Below, piece after piece: positions 34,643 through 45,089 of a stretch of DNA of 64,000 bases. Origin of the DNA: CAVSJO01 sp963728445 (GTDB lineage Bacteria; Gemmatimonadota; Gemmatimonadetes; Longimicrobiales; RSA9). The translations under genes were made by a program, and so were the position numbers. The first letter of the stretch is position 1; every line of letters begins with the position of its first letter. The notes beneath the pieces are model-generated. The model was not told the DNA's origin. It searched no databases and saw only the letters and a list, made by a program, of their open reading frames with translations. The stretch is from positions 124,001 to 188,000 of the forward strand of contig CAVSJO010000005.1 in assembly GCA_963728445.1 (NCBI GenBank). Direction: 5' to 3'.

Positions 34643-37600
34643 GTGCGCGCTCTCGTGCTTCGCGGCTTCGTTGCGGTCATGTGCTCGATGGGCCTCGTCG
34701 CCGCGAGGGGGGCGGATCCCGCGGTGGCCCAGACGCCGTCCCTCTACGGCGACATGCACTGGCGCTCCATCGGCCCCACGCGCGCGGGGCGCGCCCGCGC
34801 CCTCGACGGGGTGCGCGCGCAGCCGAACGTGTTCTACGCCGGCTTCGACAACGGCGGCGTCTGGCGCACGACGGACTACGGCTCGACGTGGCACCCCCTC
34901 TTCGACGACCAGCCGACGAGCTCCATCGGGGCGATCGCCGTGGCGCCGTCGAACCCGGACGTCATCTACGTGGGCAGCGGCGCGGGCATCATCCGCCCGG
35001 ACCTGTCCACCGGTGACGGCGTCTACAAGTCGACGGACGGCGGCAGGACGTGGACCCACCTGGGGCTCCGCGAGAGCCAGATGATCGCGAACATCGCCGT
35101 CGACCCGACGAACCCGGATCGGCTCTTCGTCGCCGTGCTGGGCCACCCGTACGGGCCCAACCCCGAGCGGGGCATCTATCGCTCGACGGACGGGGGACAG
35201 ACATTCGAGAAGGTCCTGTACCGGGACGAGTACACGAGCGGTAACGACGTGCGCCTCGATCCGTCGAACCCGAACGTCGTCTACGCCACGCTCTGGCAGC
35301 AGCAGCAGGGCTTCCGGGAGAGCCAGGAGTTCGGCGGCGCCGGGAACGGCATCTTCAAGTCGACGGACGGGGGAGACACGTGGGTGCCGCTTACGGCGGG
35401 CCTCCCCAAAGTCATCGAAGCGAACCTGGCCATCGCGCCGTCGCAGGCGAGCACCGTCTACGCCATGGTCGCGGGCACGCCGCAGACGGCGAAGGGCTCC
35501 GGCCCGGGCCGGGACGGAGGAACGACGGGCATTGTCGGCTTCTACCGGTCGGACGACGCCGGCGCGCACTGGACCGCGGTGGACGTCCCCGAGGGGCCTG
35601 TGGGGAAGGGGACGGCGCACGTCGACCGCCGTCCTCTGGCTCGGATCGGCGGCGGCGACCTGCCGACCATCACCGTCGACCCGAAGAACCCGGACGTGGT
35701 CTACAGCGCGTCCGTCGTCATGTGGCGCACGGAGGACGGCGGCCACACGTGGTCGGCGGTGCGCGGCGCCCCGGGCGGAGACGACTACCAGAAGATCTGG
35801 ATCAACCCGGACCACCCGGACATCGTCTTTTCCGTGGCGGACCAGGGCGCGGTCGTGTCGGCAAACCGGGGAGAGTCCTGGAGCAACTGGTACACGCAGC
35901 CGACGGCCGCCGTCTACCACGTCACCACCGACAACGACTTCCCGTACCGCGCCTGCGGCGGGCAGCAGGACTCGGGCTCCGCGTGCGTCGAGAGCCGGTC
36001 CATGGACGGCGAGATCACGTTCCACGACTGGCACCCCGTCAACATCCAGGAGTACGGCATCGCGGCGCCGGACCCGAAGGACCCGGACGTGGTCTTCGGC
36101 GGCATGCGCAACAACGTGTCGCGCTACGACCGACGCACCGGACAGACGACGTACGTCGGGCCGGACATGGGACCGCGCGGCGGCCCGTTCAACCGGAACG
36201 TGCGGACCATGCCGCTGCAGTGGTCCCCGGTGAATCCGGACGTGCTCTTCTACACCTCGGACGCCGTGTGGAAGACGACGGACCGGGGGAAGAGCTGGAC
36301 CCGCATCAGCCCCGACCTGTCCCGGCAGACGTGGAAGGTCCCGGAAACCGCGGGCAGGTACGCGTCGAGCGTGGACGTCGACGCCCAGGGCGTGATCACG
36401 GCGCTCTCGCCGTCGCCCCGCAGCGTCGACATCCTCTGGGCGGGCACCGACGACGGCAATATACAGGTGACCACCGACGGCGGCGCACACTGGTCCAACG
36501 TGACGCCGCCGCAGATCCGCCCGTGGACGCGCATCTTCAACATCGAGGCCGGCCACTTCGACAGCGGCACCGCGTACGCCGCCGCGAACACGATGCGCAT
36601 CGACGACATGAACCCCCACTTCTGGCGCACCCACGACGGCGGCCGGACGTGGACGGAGATCGACACCGGGATCGCGCCGGGCGCCACGGCCAACTCGATC
36701 CGGGAGGATCCCGAGAAGCCGGGGCTCCTCTACGCCGCGACCGAGACGCAGGTGTGGGTGTCGTTCGACGACGGCGACCACTGGCGCTCACTGCGGCTGA
36801 ACATGCCCGCAGTCTCGGTCCGGGACATCACGGTGAAGAGCGACAGCACCTGCCTGTGCTCGGATCTCGTCGCCGGGACCCACGGCCGCGGCTTCTGGAT
36901 CCTGGATGACGTGACCCCGCTGCGACAGGCGACGGAGGCGCAGCAGGCGAGCGAACCGTTCCTGTTCCGTCCCGCCCCTGCCGTCCGGGTTCGCTTCGGA
37001 ACGAACGATCCGACGCCGTGGCCGCCTGAGATCGCTGCCGGGGAGAACCCGCCCCCGGGCGGCATCCTCGACTACTACCTGCCCGCGGATGTGGCCGGAC
37101 CGGTCACCCTCGACGTCGTCGACGCGGGCGGCACCGTGATCCGCTCGTACTCGAGCGACGACGCGTCCCTCGACCCCGATCCGGGGGTCGACCCGTCCGC
37201 CTACGACGCCGTCTGCCGCCGGAACCCGGAGGCGCCGGACTGCGGCGTGCCGCTGTACTGGGCGGCTCCCCTGAGCCGCCTGTCGACGAAGGCCGGGATG
37301 CACCGGTTCGCCTGGGACCTCCGCTACGAGCCGCCGGGGGGCGAGGAGCCGGTGGAGGAGGGCAGCGCCACGGGCGCCGTGCCGCACCGGACCTATCCGG
37401 ACGCCGGCACGCCGTGGGCGCCGCCAGGGCGCTACACCGTGCGACTGACGGCCGGAGGCACGACGTCGACCCAGCCGCTGGAGCTGCACCTCGACCCGCG
37501 GGTTCGGACCCCCGCCGCCGATCTGGCGCGCGTCGCCGAGCTGTCCCGCGACATGTACGACCGGGCCGTCGCAGTCCACGCCGCGTACGTCGAAGCCCGG

Positions 37601-37915
37601 GCGATGCTGGCGAAGCCTCGAGAGACCGGGGCGGCGCCAACGTCGCCGCGTACCGCAGGAAGCTCGAGGCGCTGGCTCCCGCGCCGGAGCAGGGCGGCGC
37701 GTTCGCGTTCTTCCGAAGGGGGCCCGCGGGTCCGCCGTCCCTTCAGAGCGCCGAGCGGGACCTGATGTCCGCCGCCATGGCGATGCAGGATGCGGACGTC
37801 GCGCCCACGGCTCGGCAGGATCGCCGCGTGCGACGCGGCGCGGAAGCAGGCCGACCAGGTGCTCGAGCAGTGGAAGGCGCTGCAGGCGCAACGGCCGGTG
37901 TCCGGCGGCGGCTGA
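34643..37915 (+). CDS. Exported BNR/VPS10-type beta-propeller protein, two frameshifts near the C-terminus
   Basis: About 1090 residues after joining. GTG start preferred: AGGAGA lies six bases upstream and a signal peptide follows (VMCSMGLVAARGADPAVAQ). Residues about 30-740 form a large propeller with repeated Asp-box motifs: KSTDGGRTWTHL, RSTDGGQTFEKV, KSTDGGDTWVPL, RTEDGGHTWSAV, KTTDRGKSWTRI, RTHDGGRTWTEI. These are sialidase- or sortilin-like blades without visible sialidase catalytic residues. A C-terminal beta-sandwich region follows (HRFAWDLRYEPPG, GRYTVRLTAGG). Frame changes at about 37615-37640 and 37805-37820 separate the last parts (AAYRRKLEALAPAPEQGG; ARKQADQVLEQWKALQA). A secreted glycan- or peptide-binding role is possible. 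Confidence 0.83.
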
Positions 37916-37978
37916 GATCGACGCTAAGATCGACGCTGCCGGAGCCACCCGAGGCCGCAGCGGCAGGAAAAACAAAGA

Positions 37979-37995
37979 GGGCACCCGGGGTGCCC
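37979..37995 (-). terminator. Hairpin with minus-strand U-tract
   Basis: GGGCACC / GGTGCCC with a three-base loop. On the minus strand the hairpin is followed by TCTTTGTTTTT, so it terminates transcripts coming from the right, matching the degraded minus-strand gene at 37998-38600. Confidence 0.65.
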
Positions 37996-37997
37996 GC

Positions 37998-38600
37998 TCA
38001 TGACCGGGAGGTTGGACGGCCACGCGCACGCCAATGCCCCATGGCATCAGCGCGCGGAATCGACGCAGGACGCGAACGTGCCCGGCCGTGTTGTCTCGGC
38101 CAGGCACGTCGCCAGGAGTGCCCACGGCCAGTGCCCACTAGGCACCGGCGCCCGGGGAGGGCGCGGGTCGTTGCTGTCGTCGCATCGCGCCGCCGGCGCG
38201 GCCCGACACCTGCGATCCCGCGGAGGCCCGTGTCCCAGCGTCTCATCGTCGATCACGTGGGTCCGGGGGCCGTACTCGACGTGAACGTGAAGCTGAACGT
38301 GCCGCCGAGTGACAGACCCTGAGTGGCCCCGCTGTCCGTTGAGGAACAGGCTTCCAGATCGTTGCTTCCGCCGCCCCGGAGGCCGCCCAGACATCCAAAT
38401 GACCAGCCGCTCTCACCAGAGACCGAGCCGGCGGTCAGCATCCGACTGTTCGTCTTACTCGACGAATAAAGCGTCACGCCTGTGGGGGGCCGCGCCGACA
38501 GCGCTGCGCGGCCGAGGCGGCGTTCGCCGTACTCGCCAGTCGCAGAGATCGATGAGGTGGCGCAGCACTGTGATGCGGACGAGCTACATGAACGCAAGCC
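37998..38600 (-). pseudogene. Degraded or frameshifted PEP-CTERM-like gene
   Basis: No intact gene fits 37916-38640, but the minus strand holds ordered fragments of an exported PEP-CTERM-like protein in different frames. These are a signal-peptide end (LASTANAASAAQ near 38530), a Ser/Thr/Gly-rich middle (LTAGSVSGESGWSFG, LGGTFSFTFTSSTAPG, 38255-38460) and a C-terminal piece APVPSGHWPWALLATCLAE near 38100-38140, which resembles VPEP-x-ALLATGLAG. A terminator on the same strand follows at 37979. At least three frame changes would be needed. The assignment is tentative. Confidence 0.35.
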
Positions 38601-38641
38601 GTGCAGAGAGTCGGATCACACGCCGCGTCCCTGGTTCGTCG

Positions 38642-39220
38642 TTACCCATCGGAGGCCGCCTTCTGGCCGACGAAAAAGACCGGCCGTTTCGAATCGGCCC
38701 ATCGACCGGTTGATCGCCGAGCGCGCCAGATGGATACACCGAGCCAGAGAAGCAGGATGGCCGAGAGTGAGATCACGCCGAGGGACCGGATCGAGTTGAG
38801 TTCGTACAGTCCCAGCATTCCTGGCTGCACCCCGCGCCGAACCTGGATCACGTCCAAAAAGAAAAAGGGCACCGAGATCAGCAGTGCAACTCCACCGAGC
38901 CCCGACAAGACTCCGTATAGGGCTTCGATTCCTTCCGCCCGGTAGAGATCGGCGGCAAGGGCGCCCAGAAACGTGCCCAGCAGGGGAAGGGCGATATTGT
39001 CAGCCATGACTCCGAGAAGCTGAACGCGGCTGACCTCGCCTGCCGGTCCTGGGACGATCGGAGACAGCGCCGCGCCGCTCAGCGGAAACACGATGAGGAT
39101 GAAGGCGAGGAGCTGGAGGGGGCCAAAACAGATGCCGCCCCGGGAGTGCAGCGTCTTTGGTCGGCAAGGCTCAACCTCTCGTGCAAGTGAGCGTGGCGCC
39201 GGCCTCGAGGCCGGCGCCAC
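38642..39220 (-). CDS. Small polytopic membrane protein, start uncertain
   Basis: About 165-192 residues. The mature-looking part starts near GICFGPLQLLAFILIVFPLS and has four membrane segments: GPLQLLAFILIVFPLSGAAL, NIALPLLGTFLGALAADLY, LSGLGGVALLISVPFFFLDV and GVISLSAILLLWLGVSIW. No ATG precedes the first helix. The only upstream start (GTG at 39220) lies in the palindrome at 39192-39221, so the 5' end may be affected by an indel. It resembles HpsJ-type proteins in layout, but the family is not certain. It follows the PEP-CTERM gene on the same strand. Confidence 0.55.
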   Translation of the reverse strand: MAPASRPAPRSLAREVEPCRPKTLHSRGGICFGPLQLLAFILIVFPLSGAALSPIVPGPAGEVSRVQLLGVMADNIALPLLGTFLGALAADLYRAEGIEALYGVLSGLGGVALLISVPFFFLDVIQVRRGVQPGMLGLYELNSIRSLGVISLSAILLLWLGVSIWRARRSTGRWADSKRPVFFVGQKAASDG

Positions 39221-39221
39221 G
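39192..39221 (-). terminator. Perfect 30-base palindrome between two minus-strand genes
   Basis: Bases 39192-39221 are a perfect GC-rich palindrome centred on TCGA (arms CGTGGCGCCGGCCTC and its complement). It sits 33 bases after the stop of the PEP-CTERM gene. There is no U-tract, so it may attenuate, stabilise the RNA, or be a repeat. Confidence 0.5.
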
Positions 39222-39253
39222 CGTATTCACGACCGAATGGCGTCAGTCAGCCA

Positions 39254-39853
39254 CTACGAGGATTTCTTCATGCGCCGGCCAACACCGAACATACCGGCCA
39301 CGCCTGTCAGGAGAAGCAATACGCTCGCCGGCTCGGGGACCGTGCTCGGCGGCGGTGGAGCCCCGGCCTCGGCCATCTTGATCTCGATGTTGCACCCGTT
39401 GCCCGTCGTGCACTGGCTCGGGTCCGGGTTCGTCATTCCGTTTTCACTTGTACCCGTCGAGACGGCGATATAGTATGTCTGGCCCGAGGCGATGACGAGC
39501 GGGTCACCCTCGGTGAAGCGGAGATTCGAGTTCGGGGTCGTCACGCCGTATCCCCAGTAATATAACGCGTTGGTGAGATCTGTGGTCGTGCTCCCGTCCG
39601 CATTGTGCGTCGCCGCGGCGTCGTACGAAGCCGGAGAGGTCCACACGCTCACCACGAAATTCCCCGTCGCGGTTCCAGCGGCGAAGAGGTCGTAGCTCCC
39701 CGGATCGGCGGTGATTTCGTAGAGGTACCCGGTAACGTGTCCAACCGTAGTGCACCCTGGGCACTGAAAGTGAAAATTTGCGGAGGCAGGTGCCGGGGCC
39801 ACCAGGCCCACCGCGAGCACAGCTCCGACTGCGAGTGCGAGTCTGCTTTTCAT
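39254..39853 (-). CDS. PEP-CTERM sorted exported protein
   Basis: A 199-residue protein. ATG follows GGAGGCAGC. Signal peptide MKSRLALAVGAVLAVGLVAP ending ASANF. The mature part has Cys pairs (CPGC near the start; CTTGNGC near 160) and Thr/Tyr-rich strands (GSYDLFAAGTATGNFVV, SGQTYYIAVSTGT). It ends with the sorting signal STVPEPASVLLLLTGVAGMF and a basic tail GRRMKKSS. The processing exosortase is not in the window. Confidence 0.92.
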   Translation of the reverse strand: MKSRLALAVGAVLAVGLVAPAPASANFHFQCPGCTTVGHVTGYLYEITADPGSYDLFAAGTATGNFVVSVWTSPASYDAAATHNADGSTTTDLTNALYYWGYGVTTPNSNLRFTEGDPLVIASGQTYYIAVSTGTSENGMTNPDPSQCTTGNGCNIEIKMAEAGAPPPPSTVPEPASVLLLLTGVAGMFGVGRRMKKSS

Positions 39854-40074
39854 GCTGCCTCCGTCCAGTATTAGGTGCATCCATTCGAGCCTGCGTCTCA
39901 ATATGTTGCAAGGAAGGGACCAGCAATCACACGCGGGTACCTCAGCACGTTTCCGGTCCGGCCCGGTGGCCATTTCAGAGGGGCGTCGCATACTCGCCGG
40001 CAACCGAAAACGCTGGCCAGGTCAGCGGCCGCACGAGTTATCATCGCAACAGTCTGTTGCGTGCGAACCACACC

Positions 40075-41097
40075 TCAGTGTACTTGGCCGCGGCCTTTCA
40101 GTCGAGCCGGGCCCACGAGAGCGCCGGACGGCAGCACCCCCACGTCCAGGTTGGTGCGTGGCTTCAGCGTCCAGGTGCCGTCCGCGCGGGGAACGAGGAT
40201 ACCGGTCACGTCCAGGCTCGATTCGAGGAGCGGTTTCGAAGACTTGAGGTTGTACTGAATGCTCCGGTCGAAGACGACGTCGACCGGGCCGCTGCCGTCG
40301 TCGACGGTGGCCTGGAAGTCGAGACTGTGCAACGTGGTCGTGTCCTTCACCGCAGCCCCGGAAATGGACACCAGCGCCGCATCGAGCTCGCCGCCATTGG
40401 CGGACGCCGCCTGCGCCGTGGTGACGGGCGTGGGGGGCGGGCCCTGGGCCTTGCCGAGCAGGAAGACCTTCGCATCGAAGAGCACGGGCTGCCCGTCTCG
40501 TGTCGAGACACGCCCGAGCACGCGGACGCTGTCACCGCCCTGTACATTCGTCGGGTCCATGCGCGTGCCGCGGATCGTTCCGGACGTGTCCACAAAGCAG
40601 ACCGTGGAATCGCCGTACGTCGCCCAGCTGTTCAGCATTTTGCCGAGATGAAGACTTTTCGCCGCCTCGCCGCACGGGCCTGTCGGATCGACAGCGTGGG
40701 GTATTCCGCCCGGAAATCGTCCGGGACGTGTCGTTCGCCGTGACGAGAACGGTGCCGGAATCCAGCCGCTGGACTCGAGGCTGTCGGGGACCGTGATCTG
40801 CGGGACCGTGGCCGCATAGCGGCCCACCGGAACCTGGCGCATGAGGAAGATGCCGGACCCGTCGGTCGTAGCCGTCGCAGTCGGCGTCGCGCGGCTTGGC
40901 AGCGATACGGAGACGGGACGACATTCGAGCGGCCCGTCTCCCGTGCTCAGGACCGGTAACCGTCACGGTCGACGTAGACGAGAGCCACGAGGTCCCGGTC
41001 GTCTTGACTTCGACGGGACTGCTTCCGGAGCTGCACAGGCGGCGGCAACGCCAGTAAGGGCGAGGACGGGGACAGGATTGCGAATCGATGCTGCATC
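40075..41097 (-). CDS. Exported lipoprotein with carboxypeptidase-regulatory-like and OB-fold-like (DUF5689 type) domains, frameshifted
   Basis: The start region encodes a lipoprotein signal (VLALTGVAAACAAPEAV, lipobox AAAC) but in a frame different from the following part. A transthyretin-like regulatory domain follows (GSGIFLMRQVPVGRYAATVP, about 40800-40880). The C-terminal 170 residues are intact and OB-like: GDSVRVLGRVSTRDGQPVLF, SLDFQATVDDGSGPVDVVF, LDVTGILVPRADGTWTL. Breaks near 41060, 40985 and 40750. It lies directly after the TonB-type receptor gene on the same strand, which suggests a partner lipoprotein, like SusD-type or OB-fold surface partners. Domain names are by pattern only. 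Confidence 0.55.
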
Positions 41098-44041
41098 TCA
41101 GTAGCTCACTTCCAGTCCGATGCGGATCACCCGCGGGTAGAATTGCGAATGAGGGTCCCGAAGATCGGGTTGCCGACGAACGGAATCGTCACCGTGCCGC
41201 CGTCCGTGACCAGAGGCGCGACGGGTCGATGCTGTAGAGCGCGGCGTCGAGCAGGTGGTCGCCGGTGCGCACCAGGCCGATGGCGTCCATGAAGAGCCGG
41301 AGGCGGCGTTCCGATCGCCCAGGAGGCTGGCGCTCACGCGCAGGTCGAGTGCGGAGCGGGCCGGGCCGCGGCAGGCATTGCGCTCGGCGATGCGTCCGAC
41401 CTGCGAGCGCAGGCAGCTCCAGTCCGACAGCAGCGGATCGATGCCGCTGACGGATGCGTCGACGTAGGCCGGATCGTTGAGCCCCGAGCCGTCGGCGTTG
41501 ATGTCGACGCCGGGGGGGAATCCGGGCGTGAAGAGCGGCCGGAGCGGCAGGTATGGATTCCCGAAAGCCGAAGCGACACCACGCCGGCCGTGGCCGTGCG
41601 ACGCCGCCCACCGCGAAGCTGGACGGCACGTCGAAGATCGAACGTCCGTCGGCCCAGTCGCCCGCCACGGGCCCGACGCTCCCGCCCGCGGCCACCGCCA
41701 GCGGATCGATGCCGTAGACGAGCGCGTCCCGACCATCGGCGAGCCAGTCGTCGGTCGTCTGCGAGTACGTGTAGCGGGCGAAGACGGTGGCCCCCGTCGG
41801 CTGCACGTCGAGGCCGAATGAAGCCGCCGTAGCGGGACGTTCCGTCGGAGGTGAACGCCGTCACGGCGTCGTACTGCTCGAAGACCCGGTTGGTCCGGGC
41901 ATAGCAACGATCAACCGCCCAGCTTCTCCAGCTCGCCGAAAATGGGTCGGCCGTACTGGTCGTGGCGGAGGGCTCGCGCTGGAGGTTGATGTCGTCCAGT
42001 CGCGGCAGGTTCTCCGTGCGCCGGTACGTGGCGGCCAGATGCAGGAACGCGGCGGACCCGAGGGCGCGATCGACGCCCAGCTGGCGCGGAATGTCTGCGG
42101 CGCCTTGAAATCGGGGCTCATGAGTGAAAGAGAGGTGCCGACCACGGGCGCGGCGGCGTCGCTCGGACGCCTGGCCAGACGCCGAGCAGCCCGACACCGC
42201 GGCGGATCTCGATGGTGCCATGGTCGCGAATCAGCGCGCCAGGACTCCAGGATCGACTCGGTCCCCGTACAGGCCCGCGCCGCCGCTGACCACCCATTCG
42301 TGGGGCTGCTCGACGTCCCAGTGGAAGCCGATCCGGGGCGAGATCGTCGTCAGAGACGACGGGATGGCCGATTCGAGGACCTGTCAGGCCCTCCCAGATC
42401 GGGTCGATAACGACGTCCGACTGCGGCAGCTTCTCGACGCCGAAGCGCACCCCCGCGATCACGTCGAGCCCCGGCACGGCGCTCCATCGATCCTGGGGGA
42501 AGGTCCGAAGCTCGGCGCGTTGAAGCTCGCCGACGGCGCGGCTCCGACGGCTTCGAAGAACGCGCCCGCCCAGCGCGAGCTGCATCGGTCCTCCGAAGGG
42601 ATACTCGCCCGATGCCCCGTAGAGGTACGTCCGGTCGTAGGAGTCGTCGACACCGCGGCGCCGACTTCAAGGCGTTGTCCGACGCGGCGAACGTCAGGGC
42701 GTCCGATACGTCGAGACGCGTCTGCTGGAAGTCGCCGGGGAAGAGGGGGTGGTGCCGAACCCAACGCCGGAATGCGCCAGCCGCGTGAGCGGGATCTCGG
42801 CGTCCATACGGTACTCGCGGCGGCTCGTGCCGAATCCCGCCCGCAGCTCGTTCGCCCAGGAGTCCGAGAAAAGCGATCGCAGCTCTCCCCTCGCCCATGT
42901 CCCGTCCGGAGACGCGTGGCCGGAGCGAGATCGACGGCACGTCCACCATCGTAAGGTCGTACTCGGGATAGAACGCGAAGTCGCCCCGCAGGCTCACGTG
43001 GCTGTTCGCGGAGAGCTGCCATTCGAACCCCGCGAAGCCCGAAGCCGTCTGGCGGGTCAGGGTCTGCGGCGCCGCGAAGGCCCCGGCGTTCGCACGCCGG
43101 AGAATCTGCGGCCACACGCGAAGAAAGGGCGTCTCGATGCGGCTGGCCTCGAAGCCGACCACCAGACGCGCGCTGTCCCTGACCACGGCGCCGGAGAGTA
43201 CGCCCCGGCCGCGTACGAAGTCCCGGCGTCCGCGTCGCTCGTCGTGAAGTCGCCCGACGACGCCAGCGATGCCGGGGAAAGCCGGCCGAAGCCCTGCACG
43301 TGGAAGTCGTTGCCCCCGGTGAGCCCGCTCACCCCCATCCACGACCCGCCAGATCACCCGCCTCGACCTCGACAGGGTTCGGCTCGATCGCTGCCCCCGC
43401 GATTTGAAGCAACGGGAACGGGGTCAACGCCAGGCCCTCGCTCGTCCAGCCGGGGTGCAGCGCCCGGCGGAACGGCACGCCGTCCATCGCCAGCGTCGAC
43501 ATGCCGATCGGAAGGCCTTCGATGCCGCTGTCGGGATCCCCCATCGTCGTCAGCTCCAGCACGTGGTCGAGCGTTCGCTCGCGCGCGGAATCGCTTCGAT
43601 CATCGGCCGGGAGACCCAGTGACCCGCCCCCGACACGGACCTGCCGGGAACCCGGCGCCGTAGCGCACCTCGTCCACGTGGTGACGGGCCCACTAGCCTG
43701 CGTCAGACGGATCTCGAGCCCCGTACGCCTGCCCGCCTGGACGGGCACGCCCGTGATGCGGCGAGGCCGGTATCCGACCTGCTCCGCGAACACCGGTATT
43801 CGCCCGGCTCCAGGTACGGCACCGAGAACGCGCCAGCGCGATCGCTCGTGACGTGCGCTGGAGCCCCATCGCGCCGACGTCACCGTAACGCTGACCCGCG
43901 GCAGGGTCATCCCGCCGCGGTCTCGACGTGGCCGGGGATCACCCCCGTCGTGAGCGTCTGCGCCACCGAGAAGCCGGAGCGAGGCTCACACGCCATCAGC
44001 AGCACGGCGGCCCACCGCATCGATCCGTTTCGTCCGTTCAT
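41098..44041 (-). CDS. TonB-dependent-receptor-like outer-membrane protein, many frameshifts
   Basis: About 980 residues if joined. It starts at ATG 44041 with a signal region (MRWAAVLLMACEPRSGFSVAQ). A carboxypeptidase-regulatory domain follows (VFAEQVGYRPRRITGVPVQAG), then plug-like text (GLPIGMSTLAMDGVPFRRAL; GNDFHVQGFGRLS), then strands of an outer-membrane barrel in three frames. The last residues VIRIGLEVSY end in an aromatic, as outer-membrane barrels do. At least six frame changes lie between 43900 and 41150. TonB-box and plug could not be placed exactly. Its position at the end of the polysaccharide operon suggests uptake or export of glycans, or a structural channel. Confidence 0.6.
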
Positions 44042-44082
44042 CCCCACCTCATCCGGCATCAGCCCATTCCTGCGCCGCGCCG

Positions 44083-45089
44083 CTATGCCGCGGTCGACGC
44101 GCTCTGTTGCGAATACCACGCTACGGTGTGGCGAATGCCCGCCTCGAGCGGCACGCGACTCGTAGCCCAGCGCCTCTCGCGCTGCGTCGATCGACGCGAG
44201 GGAGTCGCGAACGTCGCCCGCCCGCGAAGGGTCGTGGCGCGGTTCCACGCTCGCGCCGGTCGCGTCGCGAATCCGTCGCCACAGCTCGTTGATGCTGATC
44301 CGTCTGCCGCAGCCCACGTTGAACACCCGGCCGGACGCCTGTTCCGCCGGAGCCACACACCCCCACAGGTTCGCCTCGACCGCGTTGCCCACATGCGTGA
44401 AGTCCCGCGTCTGCTCGCCATCGCCGAAGATGACGGGCGCTCTCCGTTCAGCGCCGCCATCGTGAACTTCGGGATCACCGCAGCATAGGCCGAAGCGGGA
44501 TCCTGTCGCGGCCCGAAAATGTTGAAATAGCGGAGCGCAACCGTCTCGAGCCCGTAGCTGGCCGCGAACGCCGCGCAGTACAGCTCGCCGGCGAGCTTCG
44601 ACGCCGCGTAGGGGGAGCGCGGGTTCGGCCGCATGCCCTCATGCTTCGGAAGCTCGGCCGTGTCACCGTACGCGGACGACGACGCCGCGTAGACGATCCG
44701 ACGCACGCCCGCGTCCCGCGCCGCGATCAGAACGTTCAAAGTGCCCGTCGCGTTCACGGCGTGGGAGCTCGCCGGGTCCTTCACCGAGCGGGGCACTGAC
44801 GGCAGCGCCGCCTGGTGCAGGACGTAGTCCCCCGCCTCGGCTCGACCACATGCAGCCAGGTCCCGGACATCGCCTTCGATCAGCTCGATAGCGTCCGTTA
44901 CCTCTCGAGATTCTGGCGGTGCCCGGTCGAGAAATCGTCGAGCACCACGACCTCGTTTCCCGCGTCCACCAGGGTGAACCAGGTGGGAGCCGATGAAGCC
45001 GGCGCCGCCGGTGACGAGGTAAGGGGTGCGGAGGCGTCGGAGCCATCTGCGGGGGCCGCCGCGCCGGGGAAATCGTCAGTCTGTTTCAT
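44083..45089 (-). CDS. NAD-dependent sugar-nucleotide epimerase/dehydratase (UDP-glucose 4-epimerase type), frameshifted
   Basis: Extended SDR enzyme acting on NDP-sugars. Reassembled from frames: the nucleotide-binding turn is disrupted (SPAAPASSAPTWF), followed by DAGNEVVVLDDFSTGHRQNL. Next come SVKDPASSHAVNATGTLNVL, IVYAASSSAYGD, the catalytic SPYAASKLAGELY (YxxxK), ALRYFNIFGPRQDP, GRVFNVGCGRRISINELW and DAAREALGYES. At least three breaks (about 44960, 44830-44420, 44165). Joined length is about 325, normal for the family. Start ATG at 45089 overlaps the end of the oxidoreductase gene. Probably supplies galactose, galacturonate or N-acetyl-sugar precursors for the polysaccharide. Confidence 0.8.

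Noticed and set aside
34544..36781. Long minus-strand frame opposite the BNR protein
   Set aside because: Antisense shadow caused by high third-position GC; no motif, while the plus strand has regular Asp-box repeats.
37916..37938. Short tandem repeat ATCGACGCT
   Set aside because: Only two copies, in a region with doubtful sequence; not a meaningful repeat array.
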